DNA of 64,000 nt, taken from contig CM039508.1 of NCBI GenBank assembly GCA_022432975.1, positions 27,146,788 to 27,210,787 of the forward strand, written 5' to 3'. The translations under genes and the position numbers were made by a program. Every line of letters starts with the position of its first letter. Position 1 is the stretch's first letter. This DNA is from Begonia masoniana. Lineage: Eukaryota > Streptophyta > Magnoliopsida > Cucurbitales > Begoniaceae. This document shows, piece after piece, positions 21,139 through 33,536 of the stretch. The notes under the pieces were generated by a model, which was given only the letters and a program-made list of their open reading frames with translations, was not told the DNA's origin and made no database searches.

Positions 21139-23088
21139 TTATGGATGCTGGTCCATCATGTTTTCCTGGCATTCCCAGGTTGTCTCCTCCAGGTTCTGGT
21201 TGTGCCATAAGACTTTTACTAGTGGAACCTCTTTGTTGCGTAATACCTTCACTGCATAATCCAAGATCCTTATTGGTTTCTCCTCATAAGCAAGAGTAGG
21301 ATGAATTTCAATGTTCTGCTGTTCCACAACTTGATATGGATTTCTTATGCATTTCTTCAACATAGAAACATGAAACACATTGTGTATCCCTTCCATAGCA
21401 ACTGGTAGTTGCAACTGATAAGATGCTCTCCCAATCCTTTTTAAGATTGGAAATGGTCCAATAAATCTGGGGTTCAGCTTGCCTCTCTTTCCAAATCTCA
21501 CAACTCCTTTGAATGGTGATACCTTAAGAAAAACTTCATCACCTACTTCAAACTCTAATTCTCTGTGTCTTCTGTCGGCATAGCTTTTCTGTCGGCTTTG
21601 AGCTGTTAAGATCCTCTGACGGATGATGACAACCTTCTCAACAGTTTGTTGCATAATGTCAGGACCAAGCAACTGTGCTTCTTCACCAACTTCGTCCCAA
21701 TTTAAAGGAGATCTGCATTTACGTCCATACAATGCTTTATACGGTGCCATTCCTATTGTTGCCTGAAAACTGTTATTATAGGAAAACTCCACCAATGATA
21801 AATATTTACTCCAAGATCCTTGAAAATCTAATATGCATGCACGGAGCATATCCTCTAAGGTCTGAATAGTTCTCTCGGATTGTCCGTCTGTTTGAGGGTG
21901 AAAAGTTATGCTAAAACTAAGCTGTGTTCCCATAGCCTTGTGCAAACTTTCCCAAAACTTAGATGTGAATCTGGAATTCCGATCTGACACTATGGTACCT
22001 GGAACTTCATGTAACCTAACAACCTCTTGCACATACAATTCAGCAAGCTGATTCATCAAGTAAGTCATTCTCATCGGCAGAAAGTGGGCAGATTTAGTTA
22101 ATCGATCAACTATCACCCAGATTGCATCATGTCCCTTTCCTGTTCTAGGCAATCCCACAACAAAGTCCATCGTTATTTGTTCCCATTTCCATTCAAGAAC
22201 TGGTAAAGGTTGCAATGTTCCCGAGGGTCTCTGATGCTTAGCTTTAATCTGCTGGCAACACAAACATGATCCTACATACACTGCCACACACCTTTTCATA
22301 CTTGGCCACCAATAATGTTGTTTAAGATCCTTGTACATCTTTGTACTCCCAGGGTTAACAGAGAATCTGGAAGAATGTGCTTCAGAAAGAATCTCATCTC
22401 GAAGTTCTTTAATGGCAGAAAAAAACCATCTATTTCTAAACTTAAGGATTCCATCAGCAGAATAGTTAAAATCTGATTTGTCCATAGAATCCATGCTTAA
22501 CTTGTACTTGTTACACTCGTCATCATTCATCTGAGCTTCCTTTATTTTCTCCAGAATAGTAGGCTTTAAGGTTATGGCTGAAAGTATAGCTGATACACTA
22601 GATACTGCTTCTAGATTAAACCTTTGGAATTCTGTCTCTAAGGCTAATGGCATACCGAAAATCATTGTTGAGGTTGATGTTGTTACTCTACTCAAAGCAT
22701 CTGCCACAACATTTGCTTTGCCGGGATGGTATTTAATCTGAAAATCATAATCCTTTACGAATTCCAACCATCGACGTTGCCTCATATTTAATTCTTTCTG
22801 TGTGAAGATATATTTCAGACTTTTATGGTCCGAGAATATTTCACAAGTTTGTCCATACAAGTAATGCCTCCAAATCTTAAGAGCAAATACCACTGCAGCT
22901 AATTCTAGGTCATGTGTAGGGTAATTCTTCTCATGTGTTTTCAACTGTCTAGAGGCATAAGTTATTACCTTACCATCTTGCATCAACACACATCCAAAAC
23001 TAATTTTGGAAGCATCACAATAAATGCTGAATTTACCATTCTCAACAGGAATGGTTAATATTGGGGCATTGGTCAGTTTCTGTTTCAA
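21139..23088 (-). CDS. Tekay-2 RNase H-integrase-chromodomain frame (non-functional element)
   Basis: 649 residues uninterrupted. Order: RNase H with intact [18 protein letters not shown] (residues 20-40) and DALSRV (about 150); integrase zinc domain where the second His is Asn (SVNPG for SVHPG) but the CLCCQQ cysteines remain; catalytic core [62 protein letters not shown]; chromodomain [14 protein letters not shown] at the C-terminus. It is separated by a frame offset from the upstream RT frame. Formally open, but part of a broken polyprotein. Confidence 0.95.
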   Translation of the reverse strand: MKQKLTNAPILTIPVENGKFSIYCDASKISFGCVLMQDGKVITYASRQLKTHEKNYPTHDLELAAVVFALKIWRHYLYGQTCEIFSDHKSLKYIFTQKELNMRQRRWLEFVKDYDFQIKYHPGKANVVADALSRVTTSTSTMIFGMPLALETEFQRFNLEAVSSVSAILSAITLKPTILEKIKEAQMNDDECNKYKLSMDSMDKSDFNYSADGILKFRNRWFFSAIKELRDEILSEAHSSRFSVNPGSTKMYKDLKQHYWWPSMKRCVAVYVGSCLCCQQIKAKHQRPSGTLQPLPVLEWKWEQITMDFVVGLPRTGKGHDAIWVIVDRLTKSAHFLPMRMTYLMNQLAELYVQEVVRLHEVPGTIVSDRNSRFTSKFWESLHKAMGTQLSFSITFHPQTDGQSERTIQTLEDMLRACILDFQGSWSKYLSLVEFSYNNSFQATIGMAPYKALYGRKCRSPLNWDEVGEEAQLLGPDIMQQTVEKVVIIRQRILTAQSRQKSYADRRHRELEFEVGDEVFLKVSPFKGVVRFGKRGKLNPRFIGPFPILKRIGRASYQLQLPVAMEGIHNVFHVSMLKKCIRNPYQVVEQQNIEIHPTLAYEEKPIRILDYAVKVLRNKEVPLVKVLWHNQNLEETTWECQENMMDQHP

Positions 23089-23182
23089 AGTCTGGAAACT
23101 GGATTCGCATTCCTCTGTCCATGCATACTTAATGTTTTTCCTAGTTAACCGAGTGAGGGGTGTAGCAATCTTTGAGAATCCT
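23089..23182 (-). pseudogene. Tekay-2 RT to RNase H junction, out of frame
   Basis: Between the two long frames the minus strand still reads the RT-RNase H connection ('[20 protein letters not shown]'-type wording) but in frames offset from both neighbours. This is one of the lesions that make Tekay-2 non-autonomous. Confidence 0.8.
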
Positions 23183-24832
23183 TCAATAAATTTCCTGTAG
23201 TATCCTGCTAACCCAAGGAAACTCCGAAATATCTATAGCATTCTTCGGTTGGGGCCACTCCTTAACTGCTTGAACCTTGGCTGGATCGACAGATATCCCA
23301 TCTCCAGAGATCACGTGACCAAGAAAGTGAACTCTGTCCAACCAAAACTCACACTTGGAAAACTTAGCATAAAGTTGGTGCTGTCTAAGTACTCCTAACA
23401 CCAAACTCAAATGCCTTGCATGCTCATCCTTGGTACTAGAGTAGATTAGAATGTCATTTATAAACACAATGACAAACTTGTCCAAATACTCATGAAACAC
23501 TCTATTCATAAGATCCATGAAGGCTGCCGGTGCATTAGTCAATCCAAAGGATATAACCAAAAACTCATAATGTCCGTACCTTGTGCGAAAGGCAGTCTTT
23601 GGGATATCTTCAGATTTAACTTTCAATTGATAGTAACCTGACCTTAGATCAATCTTAGAGAAAACTCGCGCACCCTTAAGCTGGTCAAATAAATAATCAA
23701 TCCTCGGCAATGGATACTTGTTCTTGACAGTTACCTTATTTAGTTCCCGATAATCAATGCACATCCGCATCGATCCATCCTTCTTTTTGACAAAAAGGAT
23801 AGGTGCACCCCACGGCAAAAAGCTAGGGCGTATGAATCCTTTCTCCAACAGATCCTCCAATTGCTTCTTTAATTCTTTAAGTTCTGTTGGTGCTAGTCTA
23901 TATGGATTTTTAGACACAGGCTCGGTGCCGGGGTAAATATCTACAACAAATTCAATTTCTCTATCTGACGGTAAGCCAGGAAGGTCATCTAAAAATACTT
24001 CAGGGAAGTCTTGGACAATTAAGACATTTTGAGGATTTGTTTTTCCTACAAGTTGTGTGTCTAAAATGCTAGCTAAGAAGCACAAGTACTCTCCATATGG
24101 GGAAGGTCTAGTGTCCATAGAAGTCATCACAGACATTTCCTTACTCTTCTTTGAAGCTTGAAAGGTGTGTTTCAAACTACCAGGGGGTTGGAAGCTAACT
24201 ATTCCAGTCCTACAATCAATTGTGGCATTGTGCTTAAACAACCAATCCATTCCTAGGATTACATCAAGTCCCATTATATCCATAATAATAAGATAAGCAG
24301 GTAGACTTACGTTCCCTACTAACACATCACTGTCAAGCATCACTTGGTTAGAGTGCATGCATTCACCAGAGGGTAATGCAACATTAAACACATGCATGGA
24401 AGGGGTAAATTGTACATCTAACTTAACAGCAAATGCAGATGCTATAAATGAATGCGTTGCACCAGAATCTATTAAAGTAAAAGCAGGCATAGAGTTGATC
24501 AATATAGTACCTGACACGACAGTGGGCTGTTCCTCACCCGACTCCATCATGGAGAATATCCTCGGTTTAATCATAGCAGGGCCGCTCCTAAAAGCTGGGC
24601 AGTCTCTGCTAAAATGGCCGACCTTGTTACAATTGTAGCATCTGGTGATTCTAGGCTTCGGGCATTCTTTGATCGTGTGTCCAACCTCCTCACAGTTGAA
24701 ACACTTCCTAAACCCCAATCTGCACTCGCCCGGGTGGTTCTTCAAACACTTAGGACACTGGGGAAATTTCCTGGCATTCTGTATTTTCCCTTCTGTTCCT
24801 TGGCTATTCTGGCCTTCACTAGGCCTCTTCAT
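23183..24832 (-). CDS. Tekay-2 nucleocapsid-protease-reverse transcriptase frame (catalytically dead)
   Basis: 549 residues. Two CCHC knuckles near residues 39-76: [14 protein letters not shown] and [14 protein letters not shown]. Protease at about 110-130 with intact [16 protein letters not shown] entry [16 protein letters not shown], then [35 protein letters not shown] and [16 protein letters not shown]. The polymerase box is [10 protein letters not shown] instead of FIDD (Asn codon at about 23456-23458), which removes an essential Asp. The last residues ([17 protein letters not shown]) are out of the family frame, marking a frameshift near 23230. Confidence 0.95.
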   Translation of the reverse strand: MKRPSEGQNSQGTEGKIQNARKFPQCPKCLKNHPGECRLGFRKCFNCEEVGHTIKECPKPRITRCYNCNKVGHFSRDCPAFRSGPAMIKPRIFSMMESGEEQPTVVSGTILINSMPAFTLIDSGATHSFIASAFAVKLDVQFTPSMHVFNVALPSGECMHSNQVMLDSDVLVGNVSLPAYLIIMDIMGLDVILGMDWLFKHNATIDCRTGIVSFQPPGSLKHTFQASKKSKEMSVMTSMDTRPSPYGEYLCFLASILDTQLVGKTNPQNVLIVQDFPEVFLDDLPGLPSDREIEFVVDIYPGTEPVSKNPYRLAPTELKELKKQLEDLLEKGFIRPSFLPWGAPILFVKKKDGSMRMCIDYRELNKVTVKNKYPLPRIDYLFDQLKGARVFSKIDLRSGYYQLKVKSEDIPKTAFRTRYGHYEFLVISFGLTNAPAAFMDLMNRVFHEYLDKFVIVFINDILIYSSTKDEHARHLSLVLGVLRQHQLYAKFSKCEFWLDRVHFLGHVISGDGISVDPAKVQAVKEWPQPKNAIDISEFPWVSRILQEIY

Positions 24833-24862
24833 TGCTCTTTGTTGGTGTGGCTGGATAAACTT

Positions 24863-25651
24863 TTATGGGACCTCCTTTGGACCAACACACTTCCTTTCAG
24901 CTTCTTCCACTTCCAGAGCAGTGGACACAACCTCGCTGAATGTCAAGCCTTTAATACCACAAAATTTAACTCCTCGGTAAATTTCCGGCTTCAGTCCATG
25001 CACAAATTTGAACACCTTATCCTCGTCCTTGTGAGTAAAATGTCCAGCAAACCTGGACAGGGACTCAAATTGACTATTGTACTCGGCCACAGACCCTGTC
25101 TGCTTCAAGTTCAGAAACTCCAACTTCTTCGCAGTCTGGACAGTGCTGTTGAAATACTTCTCATAGAAAATGTCTTTGAATTGTGACCAAGGCATCACCA
25201 AAACATCAGTAGTGGTCTCTATTGTTTCCCACCAAAGTTGGGCTTCACCAGCCAAATGAAATGTTGCCAACGTGACCTTGTCTCCTTCTCCAATGTTGGC
25301 GCACCTAAACATACTCTCAATCTTCCTAAGCCACCCTTCAGCAATAACTGGATCAGATGATTGACCATCAAACGTGGGTGGTCTTAGTCTCTGGAATCTA
25401 TCTCCAGAATGTTCATTGCTAGAACCCGAGTTAGCACTTCCTTGTACTTCTCGGTTCAACAGTACTCCTAGTTGATCAGACTGTTGGCGCACTAAATCAG
25501 TTTGCTGACGCACCAAATCTGCCAGCTGCCTAATCACACTAGGCTCCTCATCACCTCTCAAATTTGGCATTTCCCTTGGCACTCTAGGTCTTCCTGGGCG
25601 TCTGACCATTATACTAAATTCCTGCACAGGGTTAACTACTCTCATAAACAT
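24863..25651 (-). CDS. Tekay-2 gag
   Basis: 262 residues. A polar N-terminus with DLVRQQTDLVRQQSDQLGVL suggests a short coiled coil. Then come the gag domain signatures RLRPPTFDGQSSDPVIAEGW, LAGEAQLWWETIE, SQFKDIFYEKYF and FLNLKQTGSVAEYNSQFESL. It ends just before the knuckle frame (30 bp gap, different frame). Methionine choice: 25651 is the first ATG, but MVRRPGRPRVPREMP, fifteen codons inside, matches the family start better. Confidence 0.92.
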   Translation of the reverse strand: MFMRVVNPVQEFSIMVRRPGRPRVPREMPNLRGDEEPSVIRQLADLVRQQTDLVRQQSDQLGVLLNREVQGSANSGSSNEHSGDRFQRLRPPTFDGQSSDPVIAEGWLRKIESMFRCANIGEGDKVTLATFHLAGEAQLWWETIETTTDVLVMPWSQFKDIFYEKYFNSTVQTAKKLEFLNLKQTGSVAEYNSQFESLSRFAGHFTHKDEDKVFKFVHGLKPEIYRGVKFCGIKGLTFSEVVSTALEVEEAERKCVGPKEVP

Positions 25652-25736
25652 CTTATAACTAAAGCTAACATAAACACTTACAGTTGTTGGAGTACTCTCA
25701 TGCGACGATTGGTACTGATGAGTAATCTTTTGAACG

Positions 25737-27969
25737 GTTTAACGAGCTGTCTGAACCCGGTTCGTTACACAAGATACTAAACCGAACTGTGACTTTGCAA
25801 AAACTTTAAAATTTCATTCAAAGATCAAGATTTGACTCTTAAAACGTTAAGACTTGCAGCGGAAAAATCATTGTATAAAAAAAATGTTTATTAAATAGTT
25901 AAAATATTCAAGACAGTTGGTTGAAAAAAAAGAAAAAACAGAACACATCGACCGATCACTAAACGACAACGCTTTTATCGTACAGACCACGTGATATCCA
26001 CGCGATTTCACTAACTCGGCAAACGACGTCTACCGCTCACAAACGACAAACATTCTCAGCCTATATCTGCTGATAGAACAAACTACGTCTTCCAGTCACT
26101 AGACGACAAAAGTCCTCAATTCACATCTACCGATCGCAAAACGACAAACATTCTCAGCCTACATCTGCCGATAGAACAAACTACGTCTTCCAGTCACTAG
26201 ACGACAAAAGTTCTCAATTCACATCTACCGATCGCAAAACGACAAATTCTAATACTCACTTCCACCGATGGACTACATCCACCGATAGACAAAACTCTCG
26301 ACTTCTACCGATCGACATCATCTACCGATAGATCAAAATACTCAACATCTGCCGATAGACATATCTCTACCGATAGACCAAAATACTCAACATCTGCCGA
26401 TAGACATAACTCTACCGATAGATCAAAATACTCAACATCTGCCGATAGACATAACTCTACCGATAGATCAAAATACTCAACATCTGCCGATAGACATAAC
26501 TCTACCGATAGATCAAAATACTCAATATCTGCCGATAAACACAACTCTACCAATAGATCAAAATACTCAACAAAAACAGCATAGCAACAATTTCATTCTA
26601 AACAAAGAAAACTTCAACTACCAAAATAACTTGAGCATTTTACTAAAAACGTTCAAAACTACTTAAATCCGTGTATTACTCCAAAATTCGGTAAAAACCA
26701 CTATTAAAACTAACAAAGTATCATTATCAGAAAATTCTCAAATTGTATTCAAAACATTAAAACTACCACTGTCATAAAAACTCTCAACATACTTAAACTG
26801 AATCATGGTTCACCGAACCTACTCATCTACTGACACCAGTTAAACCACCCCATCAGTTGCCAGATCGATGCATGAATGCACTCCTCCAACCTGCCTAGTT
26901 CTCAGCAAACTCAGAGAACACACCTGCTGTCACTTCTTCACCTACATCACAAAACTCATCTATTAGCCTCATGCTAATTAAGTAAAGCAGTAATGATATG
27001 GAATGCTGAAACATAAATTCCTAATTATGCAGTTTCTACTTTTTCATCTCAGTTGCATATGTATTCGTTTCTGATCTGATCCCCCTGTGAAATTGGAAGT
27101 TGGATCACTTCTCCCAAAGTCATACATCCTCTCTCTCGATTAAGGGGCGGATTAGTTCCCTTAACAACTGTTCAGATCCCCCGGTGAAATTGGGAGTTGG
27201 ATCAGTTTTCCCAAAGTCATACATCCTCTCTCTTGATTAAGGGGCGGATTAGTTCCCTTAACAACTGTTCTGTTTCGATAAATTCATTTCTCGTCATGCC
27301 ATCATGCATGTAAATTCATTTTCGTTTACTTTTAAAAACATGATACATGACATACAAACACATTCAAGCAAACATAATCCTACTGTTTTTTGATGTAGGT
27401 CCGAAGGCACAAGCATACTTCACTTACCTGGCTCTATTGGAAATGCTCAGTTTCAAACTAATTCAGAAGTTTTGTTCACCTAAGTCATAAACAGAATATT
27501 AATTAGATTTCTACTAAGTCTCATTCTAATCTATCCAGAAATCTAGGGAAACTAGTTTGGAAGCTTAGTTCATTGTACATTCCCGATTTACCACAAAACC
27601 CGAACTAGCTTACCCATACGGCATTCACAAAACTCACATTTATACCCTTTCTAATCATCGATAGCTACTAGTACAGCAGGAAATCGAAATAGGGCTCACC
27701 TAGTTTGGAGAAGATTCGAGTAGAAGAATCACCTAGAGAGCTCTGCTACTTGAGCTGAAGATCGAAAGAGAGAAAATAGGGAATAGTGGCGCCTACAGTG
27801 CATTAAACCCAAAACCTCTTTCCTTAAATACGTTATCCACTTTTAAATTTTCAATTACTCTTATGCCCTTGCCTAGTCATCTATTAACCCTACTTTTATT
27901 ATTGTCATATGAGGTGTGCCATTAATTTAAAAAGAATAGATAACTGGTTCGATAGAACCGGGTGCTACA
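25737..27969 (-). repeat. Tekay-2 5' LTR (left edge decayed)
   Basis: The left edge reads GTTTAACGAGCTGTCTG against TGTAACGCCCCGGCTGTCTG in the other LTR, so the terminal bases are rearranged. No primer-binding site can be read next to it. The right end GGTGCTACA is intact. It contains about six 45-bp units (26290-26570) and the 97-bp duplication. Confidence 0.9.
26290..26570. repeat. 45-bp minisatellite, about six units, 5' LTR
   Basis: Same unit as 18541-19395, with more base differences between units. Read on the minus strand it encodes a 15-residue repeat (ELCLSADVEYFDLSV), which is a by-product of the array and not a protein gene. Confidence 0.93.
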
Positions 27970-27974
27970 CATTC
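27970..27974. repeat. Target-site duplication of Tekay-2, right copy
   Basis: CATTC after GGTGCTACA, matching 18112-18116. Confidence 0.95.
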
Positions 27975-28475
27975 ACCAGTCGATTCCTTAATTACCATCA
28001 CACAGCGGTTAGAACATTCATTACCATAATGTCCTTTTCCAAGATATTTATAACATTGTATGTCATGGGCTTTTTGTCCGTTAGGGTGGTTTACTTGGGT
28101 TTTTTTTTATTGGTAGGGGCTTGTTGTTACTACCTGCTCCTTTCGGCGGCCAGTTACAGTTAACCGATCTCTTGTCTTCAGTTCTCGAGGTAGTCTTGTC
28201 GTAATCTTGGTTTTTATGTGGGAATTTATTAGGGTAGTTGACTTTACGCTTTCTCTTAAATTGCCTCTTTATAGTGAGTGCCAATTGCACGACCATGTCC
28301 ATGGTTTCTAATTTCTGCATCTCAACTGCATCTCCTATATCACGGTTTAGTCCTCGAATAAACCTGGCGATAAGATATTCTCCCGCAAGCCATAGGTAGG
28401 GCAGGTTTGAAAACATTGCTACATACATAGATAGTAATACATAAACTAAGTCACCACTGTTTTTATTAAAAATAA
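27975..28475 (-). pseudogene. Q-A gag, continuation after Tekay-2
   Basis: The minus frame reads LAGEYLIARFIRGLNRDIGD, then AVEMQKLETMDMVVQLALTI, then a basic KRQFKRKRKVNYPNK and a Lys/Pro-rich C-terminus: the end of a gypsy gag before the knuckle. The first 30 residues of the frame (MIIFNKNSGDLVYVLL) do not look like gag and probably come from the joined R LTR. Continues at 18116 into the protease. Confidence 0.85.
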
Positions 28476-28479
28476 TCAT

Positions 28480-28860
28480 GGTGAAAAATGAGAGTCACTC
28501 AAGGATCTCTCCGCCACACTATCACAGAAAGGTGGCAAACCATAAATCCCTATAGCCAGAAAAGAAGCTGGAAAGTGGCAGTGATCTAAGATCCAACCAT
28601 GTAACCCGACTACTTGCGAGCAACTCAGCCATGCTACATTTCGTTAATCAAAGGCCGACCGTCGAGCAACATCCATCATAACACCCCAAACATATCACAT
28701 AAAACACCAACCTTGCCAGATTTAGACATACGAAACCCAAGGAGCGCGCCACCACAGCCCTATTACATATTTTGCAATGTATAAACAAGAAGCCTTCACG
28801 CAGCAACAAAATACAATGCAAGTAAAAATCAAATTCACACATTTGATGCCTCTCTCCTCT
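28480..28860 (-). repeat. R copy A, 3' LTR portion
   Basis: About 380 bp nearly identical to 37255-37625 and recognisably related to 44528-44840 (shared GAAAAATGAG.GTCACTCAA and CAGTGATCT.A.ATC). It lies downstream, in minus sense, of the R chromodomain, which is where a 3' LTR is expected. Exact edges are not fixed. Confidence 0.65.
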
Positions 28861-29633
28861 TGTTGTCCACTATTTATATTCCCCTACTCTTTCAACTGTC
28901 TTCCTTGTCAGCTTAAAAAGTCTTTTAGTACCTTCTTCCTTTAGTTGATATTGTGCCTCTTTGTGTCTCTTAATCAAACTTTGTCCCTTCGTAAAAACCT
29001 TGTCCCCAGAGTTTGAATTCTGAAAATTAAAAAGCAATCATGATAGAATCGACCCAAGTAGCTTCCGTTACTAGGTTATTCTCCCATTGAATGAGCCATT
29101 GAGTCACAAGACAATTACCTCGTTTGACCACATGGGTTTGTAACAGTGCATCTGGTTTAGAAGTTGGAGAAGCAAAAAATTCAACTGGTAATCCAGCCTG
29201 AGTAATAACTGTACCGCCTAACATTTTTGTAAGTAGTGAAATGTGGAAGATTGGATGAACGCGGGCATTAAATGGAAGTTCCAATTTATAAGCAACTTTG
29301 CTGATGCGTTCTATTATCTTGAAGGGGCCACAGTACTTTGTGGGAAACTTGTGAGAAGATCTGTAGGCGAGAGAAAGTTTGCAATAAGGTTGAAAGCATA
29401 AGAAAACCAAGTCCCCGACTAGAAAACACATTTTGCATGCTGTTTATCCGCATACAACTTCATTCTCACTTGAGCCTAAGTGGTATTAACTTTGAGGAAT
29501 CTGCCCATTAGTGGCTGTCCATTAGAACTCCGTCGACTGAACCAACATCAGTTATTTGATATCGTCCCAAATCCAAAAGCAAAGGGGTTGTCGACCATAA
29601 AGCACCTCAAAATGTGTCGTTAGGATGGTTGAT
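28861..29633 (-). pseudogene. R-A integrase C-terminus and chromodomain, cut by Tekay-3
   Basis: Open at 29027-29431: [60 protein letters not shown], then chromodomain VTQWLIQWENNLVTEATWVD. This is the Reina-like chromovirus end. Right of 29431 the reading decays and stops at 29633 at the Tekay-3 LTR. In copy B the same sequence continues into the integrase core. Confidence 0.88.
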
Positions 29634-31938
29634 TGTAACAACCCCAGTGGGTCATGGCAGGTTCTCAACATAACTTAGTAATTTAAAACTTAGAACAACT
29701 ACTTGTAATTTTTTTTAAAAAACTAACTCGTGGACGTTTAAAAGATCAACAAACTAAAAGCTGAAATTCTCTGAACTCGACTCTTTCACATATCTGACGG
29801 CGTACTCATCCACAGAGTCTAACTACATAACCCGGGCAACAATCTTATCTGCAAGGTCGGGCGACTTTATAGTCCACAGACTACTTAGACGTCATCGTTT
29901 ATAGACTGCACAGTCGTTATCGTTCGCAAACTATCATCCACAGAATACACAGACTTTATCGTCCACAGACTACTCAGTTGTTATTGTCCATAGACGCTAT
30001 TACTTCAAACGACATTGTTCCTTAAATTTATCGTCCACGGACCACGTGATTTTATCGTCCACAGTCCACGTGACTTTAAGTTTTGGACTACAACTTTGGA
30101 TGACACTTTGGACGACAACTTAGGTTGACGACTTTGGACGACATCTTCGGACGACATCTTTGGACGACGACTTTGTCCACAGACTTTATCGTCCACAATG
30201 TCATCGTTCATAAACGTTATCGTCCACAGAGTGGACGACTATCTTCACTTACAAAATGTACGACTACTTTCACTTACAAAATGGACGACTACTTTCACTT
30301 ACGAAATGGACGACTACTTTTACTTACGAAATGGACGACTGTTCATACTTCAACTCCCGATTTCACAGAAATCATTTTTACTAATAAAAACTTAAACATA
30401 CATAGCGGAAGACTTAAAAAAAAACAGATGAACCTTTAGTCTTAAAATCCTCTTTAAACATGAAATTGTACCAGACAACCCCAGCATTCATCATCATAAG
30501 AAAACCTTATCTTACTTATACTTCAGTATCATAGACTTTACTAAAATATGCTAGCAGCAACACTCACGGGTCAAAATCGCTTTGCAGCCACAAAATTCAT
30601 GCCATGAGCATCATCCAGCAACCAGACTTAAACATCTTCATTCGGTTTGAGGTCCTCACCTTCCAACTCGTCACCTACATCATAAGGTTTAAACTATAAG
30701 TCTAATGCTTAGTAAGGAGTGCAACGTATACATAAATGCTCATGAATGCATACTTAATAAAATCATGTTCACATTCTTTATTCATATTATGGGAATCATG
30801 TTCTTGTTCATCGTCCACATAACATGGATTAAGGAGGGGGTCGTGTTGGAGGGTAGGCAGAGTGCGTGTACATGGTCCTTACTGACAGTAATCTTGGTCC
30901 ATTTCATGGACAGTGACATGGCCAGACCACTCCAACCCTCACTTAATCATTACATACATTTCATAACCTTTGTATCTTCTTTTAAATTCTTTACATAAAT
31001 CATACATGTAAAACATTTTCGTGTAACAGTGGAGGAAACATAATGCATGTACATGAATGAGTAAGAGAACATTACACTACAGGAAGCAAACCATCATCGT
31101 ATAACATGTCATGAAACTACACTTATCACAACATAACATTCAACGGGTCACAGACATCAAACAAATCACCAAAACCATAATCCTAGTATCCTTGTGATGT
31201 AGGGCCCTAAAGGCCAGGTCCCTAACACACTCACTTACCTGAACTCCTTAGCAATGCTGTGCCTTCACTTGAGTTCTTCTCCACCTAGATATTTCATATT
31301 TCAATGTTAAATATATCCTGAATAATCTAAACTCAAAGTTGGTAAAACCTAACTAAAGAAATCATCCTAGAATCTAGTTTAAACCTCTAAGTCGTTTAGT
31401 TGAGCACCTTGTGTGCATAGCTTAATCTTCACTAGCATTGATGGCATTAGTGTGCTAAAACTACCAGATTCATACTAATATCAGAATCTCATAATCTAAT
31501 AATTGACAATATTTAGAATCCTATCACCAATGTCATTGATATGAAAACTCAAAGACACTGTCATTATCCTAACATCGCCCGATTCTCAATATTCACACAT
31601 CAACCAAAAATCATTCCTAGATCGAAGGCTAAATAGATGAATCGTCTAAACTTTACCTAGAGCTTAGATTCCAAAGGAATGAAGGAAGAATCAATCTTGG
31701 TGAAGAGAGAATCGGTGTGGGAAGATTTCTTGCAGGAGGAGTCGACTGAAAGTGGGAGCTCTCGGAGGAGGAGGTTTTTGTGAGGTTTCAGACTTTCCAT
31801 ATTCTATTTATATCACTTAAAATGAACTTATTTATAATTCTGCCAGTAAACCTGCTTTTCTTTTATAATCTCTTAATCCACAAACCATTCCATAATTAAT
31901 CACGGGATAAATACCCAATTAAAGTGCTGGTTGTTACA
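29634..31938 (-). repeat. Tekay-3 3' LTR
   Basis: TGTAACAACC to GGTTGTTACA on the plus strand, 2,305 bp. It shares with the solo LTR at 57249-59664 a GTAGGGCCCTA-like segment and a 'CACTTAATC' block (inverse orientation), so the two belong to related families. Confidence 0.92.
29856..30350. repeat. Array of GTCCACAGAC and GGACGAC motifs
   Basis: Left half: repeated TTATCGTCCACAGAC-like units. Right half, 30229-30345: four to five units of about 25 bp with AAATGGACGACTACTTTCAC. The core GTCCAC and its complement GTGGAC alternate, giving many short inverted pairs. Located in the part of the LTR nearest its 3' end. Confidence 0.88.
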
Positions 31939-31979
31939 TCCTACCCTCCTTAAACAAAATTTTTGTCCTAAAAAATTGC

Positions 31980-32783
31980 TTAAACGAATAGTCCCGGATA
32001 CTTGTCCAACATTTCTTGCCGTCGCTCCCAAGTGGCTTCCTTGATGTTCTGGTTCCTCCATAACACCTTAACCAATGGAACCTCTTTGTTCCGTAACATC
32101 TTTACTGAAGAATCGAGAATTTGCATTGGTTTCTCTTCATACGCTAAGGTAAGTTGAATCTCAACGTCCACTGGTTCCAAAACATGTGTCGGATCACGTA
32201 TGCATTTCCTCAACATTGATACGTGAAAGACATTGTGGATTCCGTCCATAGATGAAGGTAGTAGCAATCTGTATGCTGTATTTCCAATCCTTGCTGAGAT
32301 AGGAAATGGCCCAACGAACCGTGGATTAAGCTTCCTTCTCTTTTCGAATCTCATGACTCCTCTGAACGGAGATATCTTCAAAAAGACTTCATCTCCGATA
32401 GTGAACTCCAAATCTCTTCTCCTTCGGTTCGCGTAACTCTTTTGTTGGCTTTGAGCGGTTACCATCCTTTTTCTAATAATAGCAATCTTCTCAGACATCA
32501 GTTGTATAATCTCAGAGCCTAATAGTTTTGCTTCACCAACTTCGTCCCAGTATAAAGGCGATCTACATTTTCTGCCATAAAGCGCCTCATAAGGGGCTAT
32601 ACCAATGGTGGACTGGTAACTATTATTGTAAGAAAACTCAACCAAAGGCAGGTAACGGCTCCATGATGCCTTAAATTCCAGCACATATACTCTCAACATA
32701 TCCTCGAGTATCTGAATTGTCCGTTCGGATTGTCCATCAGTTTGAGGGTGAAATGCAGTGCTTAAGGTTAACTTCGTACCCAT
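31980..32783 (-). pseudogene. Tekay-3 integrase C-terminal half and chromodomain
   Basis: 267 open residues starting at [20 protein letters not shown] and including the catalytic Glu region SERTIQILED, then EFSYNNSYQSTIGIAPYEAL, GPFPISARIGNTAYRLLLPS, and the chromodomain VLWRNQNIKEATWE. The frame is whole here but separated by a stop from the DD part to the right. Confidence 0.93.
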
Positions 32784-33110
32784 TGAGTCTTGTAGACTTT
32801 TCCAAAACCTTGAGGTGAATCTGGGATCTCAATCTGAAACAATCGTCACAGGAATCCTATGCAATCTAATGATCTCCTGTACATACAAATCAGCAAACTG
32901 ATCCATAGTATAAGTTATCTTTACCGTTAGGAACTGAGCTGCTTTCGTCAATCTATCAATTATAACCCAAATGCTATCGTGGCCTTTGGTTGTTTTCGGC
33001 AAACTCACCACAAAATCCATAGCGATATTTTTTCATTTCCATTTGGGAATCGGTAACGGCTGAAGAGTGCTTCCTGGTCGTTGATGTTCTGCCTTAACTT
33101 GTTGGCACAC
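32784..33110 (-). pseudogene. Tekay-3 integrase core, first half
   Basis: Open at 32829-33020: MDFVVSLPKTTKGHDSIWVI with the first catalytic Asp, ending TIVSD (second Asp). A stop sits right after SD (where 'R' is expected). The next frame starts 40 bp on, so the triad is split between two frames. Confidence 0.88.
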
Positions 33111-33536
33111 CATGCATTACTCCACGTACTTAGCTATATCCCTCTTCAGATTCGGCCACCAAAAGTGTATCTTCAAGTCTCGATACATCTTGGTGCTCCC
33201 CAGATGTACTGAGAAAGAAGACGAGTGTGCCTCGGCCAAAATCAACTTTCGTAACTCCTCATCGTTAGGAATGTACCATCGATCATTGAATTTCAAAATA
33301 CTGTCCTCAGAAAAACTAAACTCGGAGGAAGCATCTCCTAGTTTATTCATAATGTCATTCATCTCTTTCGAATCCTTCTTTTGGGCCTCCTTGATTCTAT
33401 CCAAAATAGTCGGCCGAATGGTTAAATCAGAGAGTAAGGCTGATAGCTCAGGAACTATTTCCAATTCAAACTTCTGAACTTCCATCTTCAAAGGTACAGA
33501 CATGGCTGATACTGCGGGCTGCATTGTCGTTGACAT
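33111..33536 (-). pseudogene. Tekay-3 integrase zinc-binding domain and spacer
   Basis: 139 residues: a spacer typical of Tekay ([20 protein letters not shown]), then [20 protein letters not shown] and HFWWPNLKRDIAKYVE. Both zinc His are kept; the Cys pair lies beyond a stop to the left ('MVCQQ'). Confidence 0.88.

Larger units (their letters stand above)
18117..27969 (-). mobile_element. Tekay-2: full-length Ty3/gypsy Tekay-type element
   Basis: 9.85 kb, minus strand, CATTC duplications, LTRs of 2,972 bp (left) and about 2,233 bp (right). Only three long frames cover gag, NC-protease-RT and RNase H-integrase-chromodomain, so it is less decayed than Tekay-1. It is still dead: the RT box has FIND for FIDD and the frames are offset at two points. 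It splits gypsy Q copy A. Confidence 0.95.

Noticed and set aside
26305..26553. 15-residue repeat protein (ELCLSADVEYFDLSV)
   Set aside because: Translation of the 45-bp LTR array; 45 is divisible by three, so a repeated frame is expected without selection.
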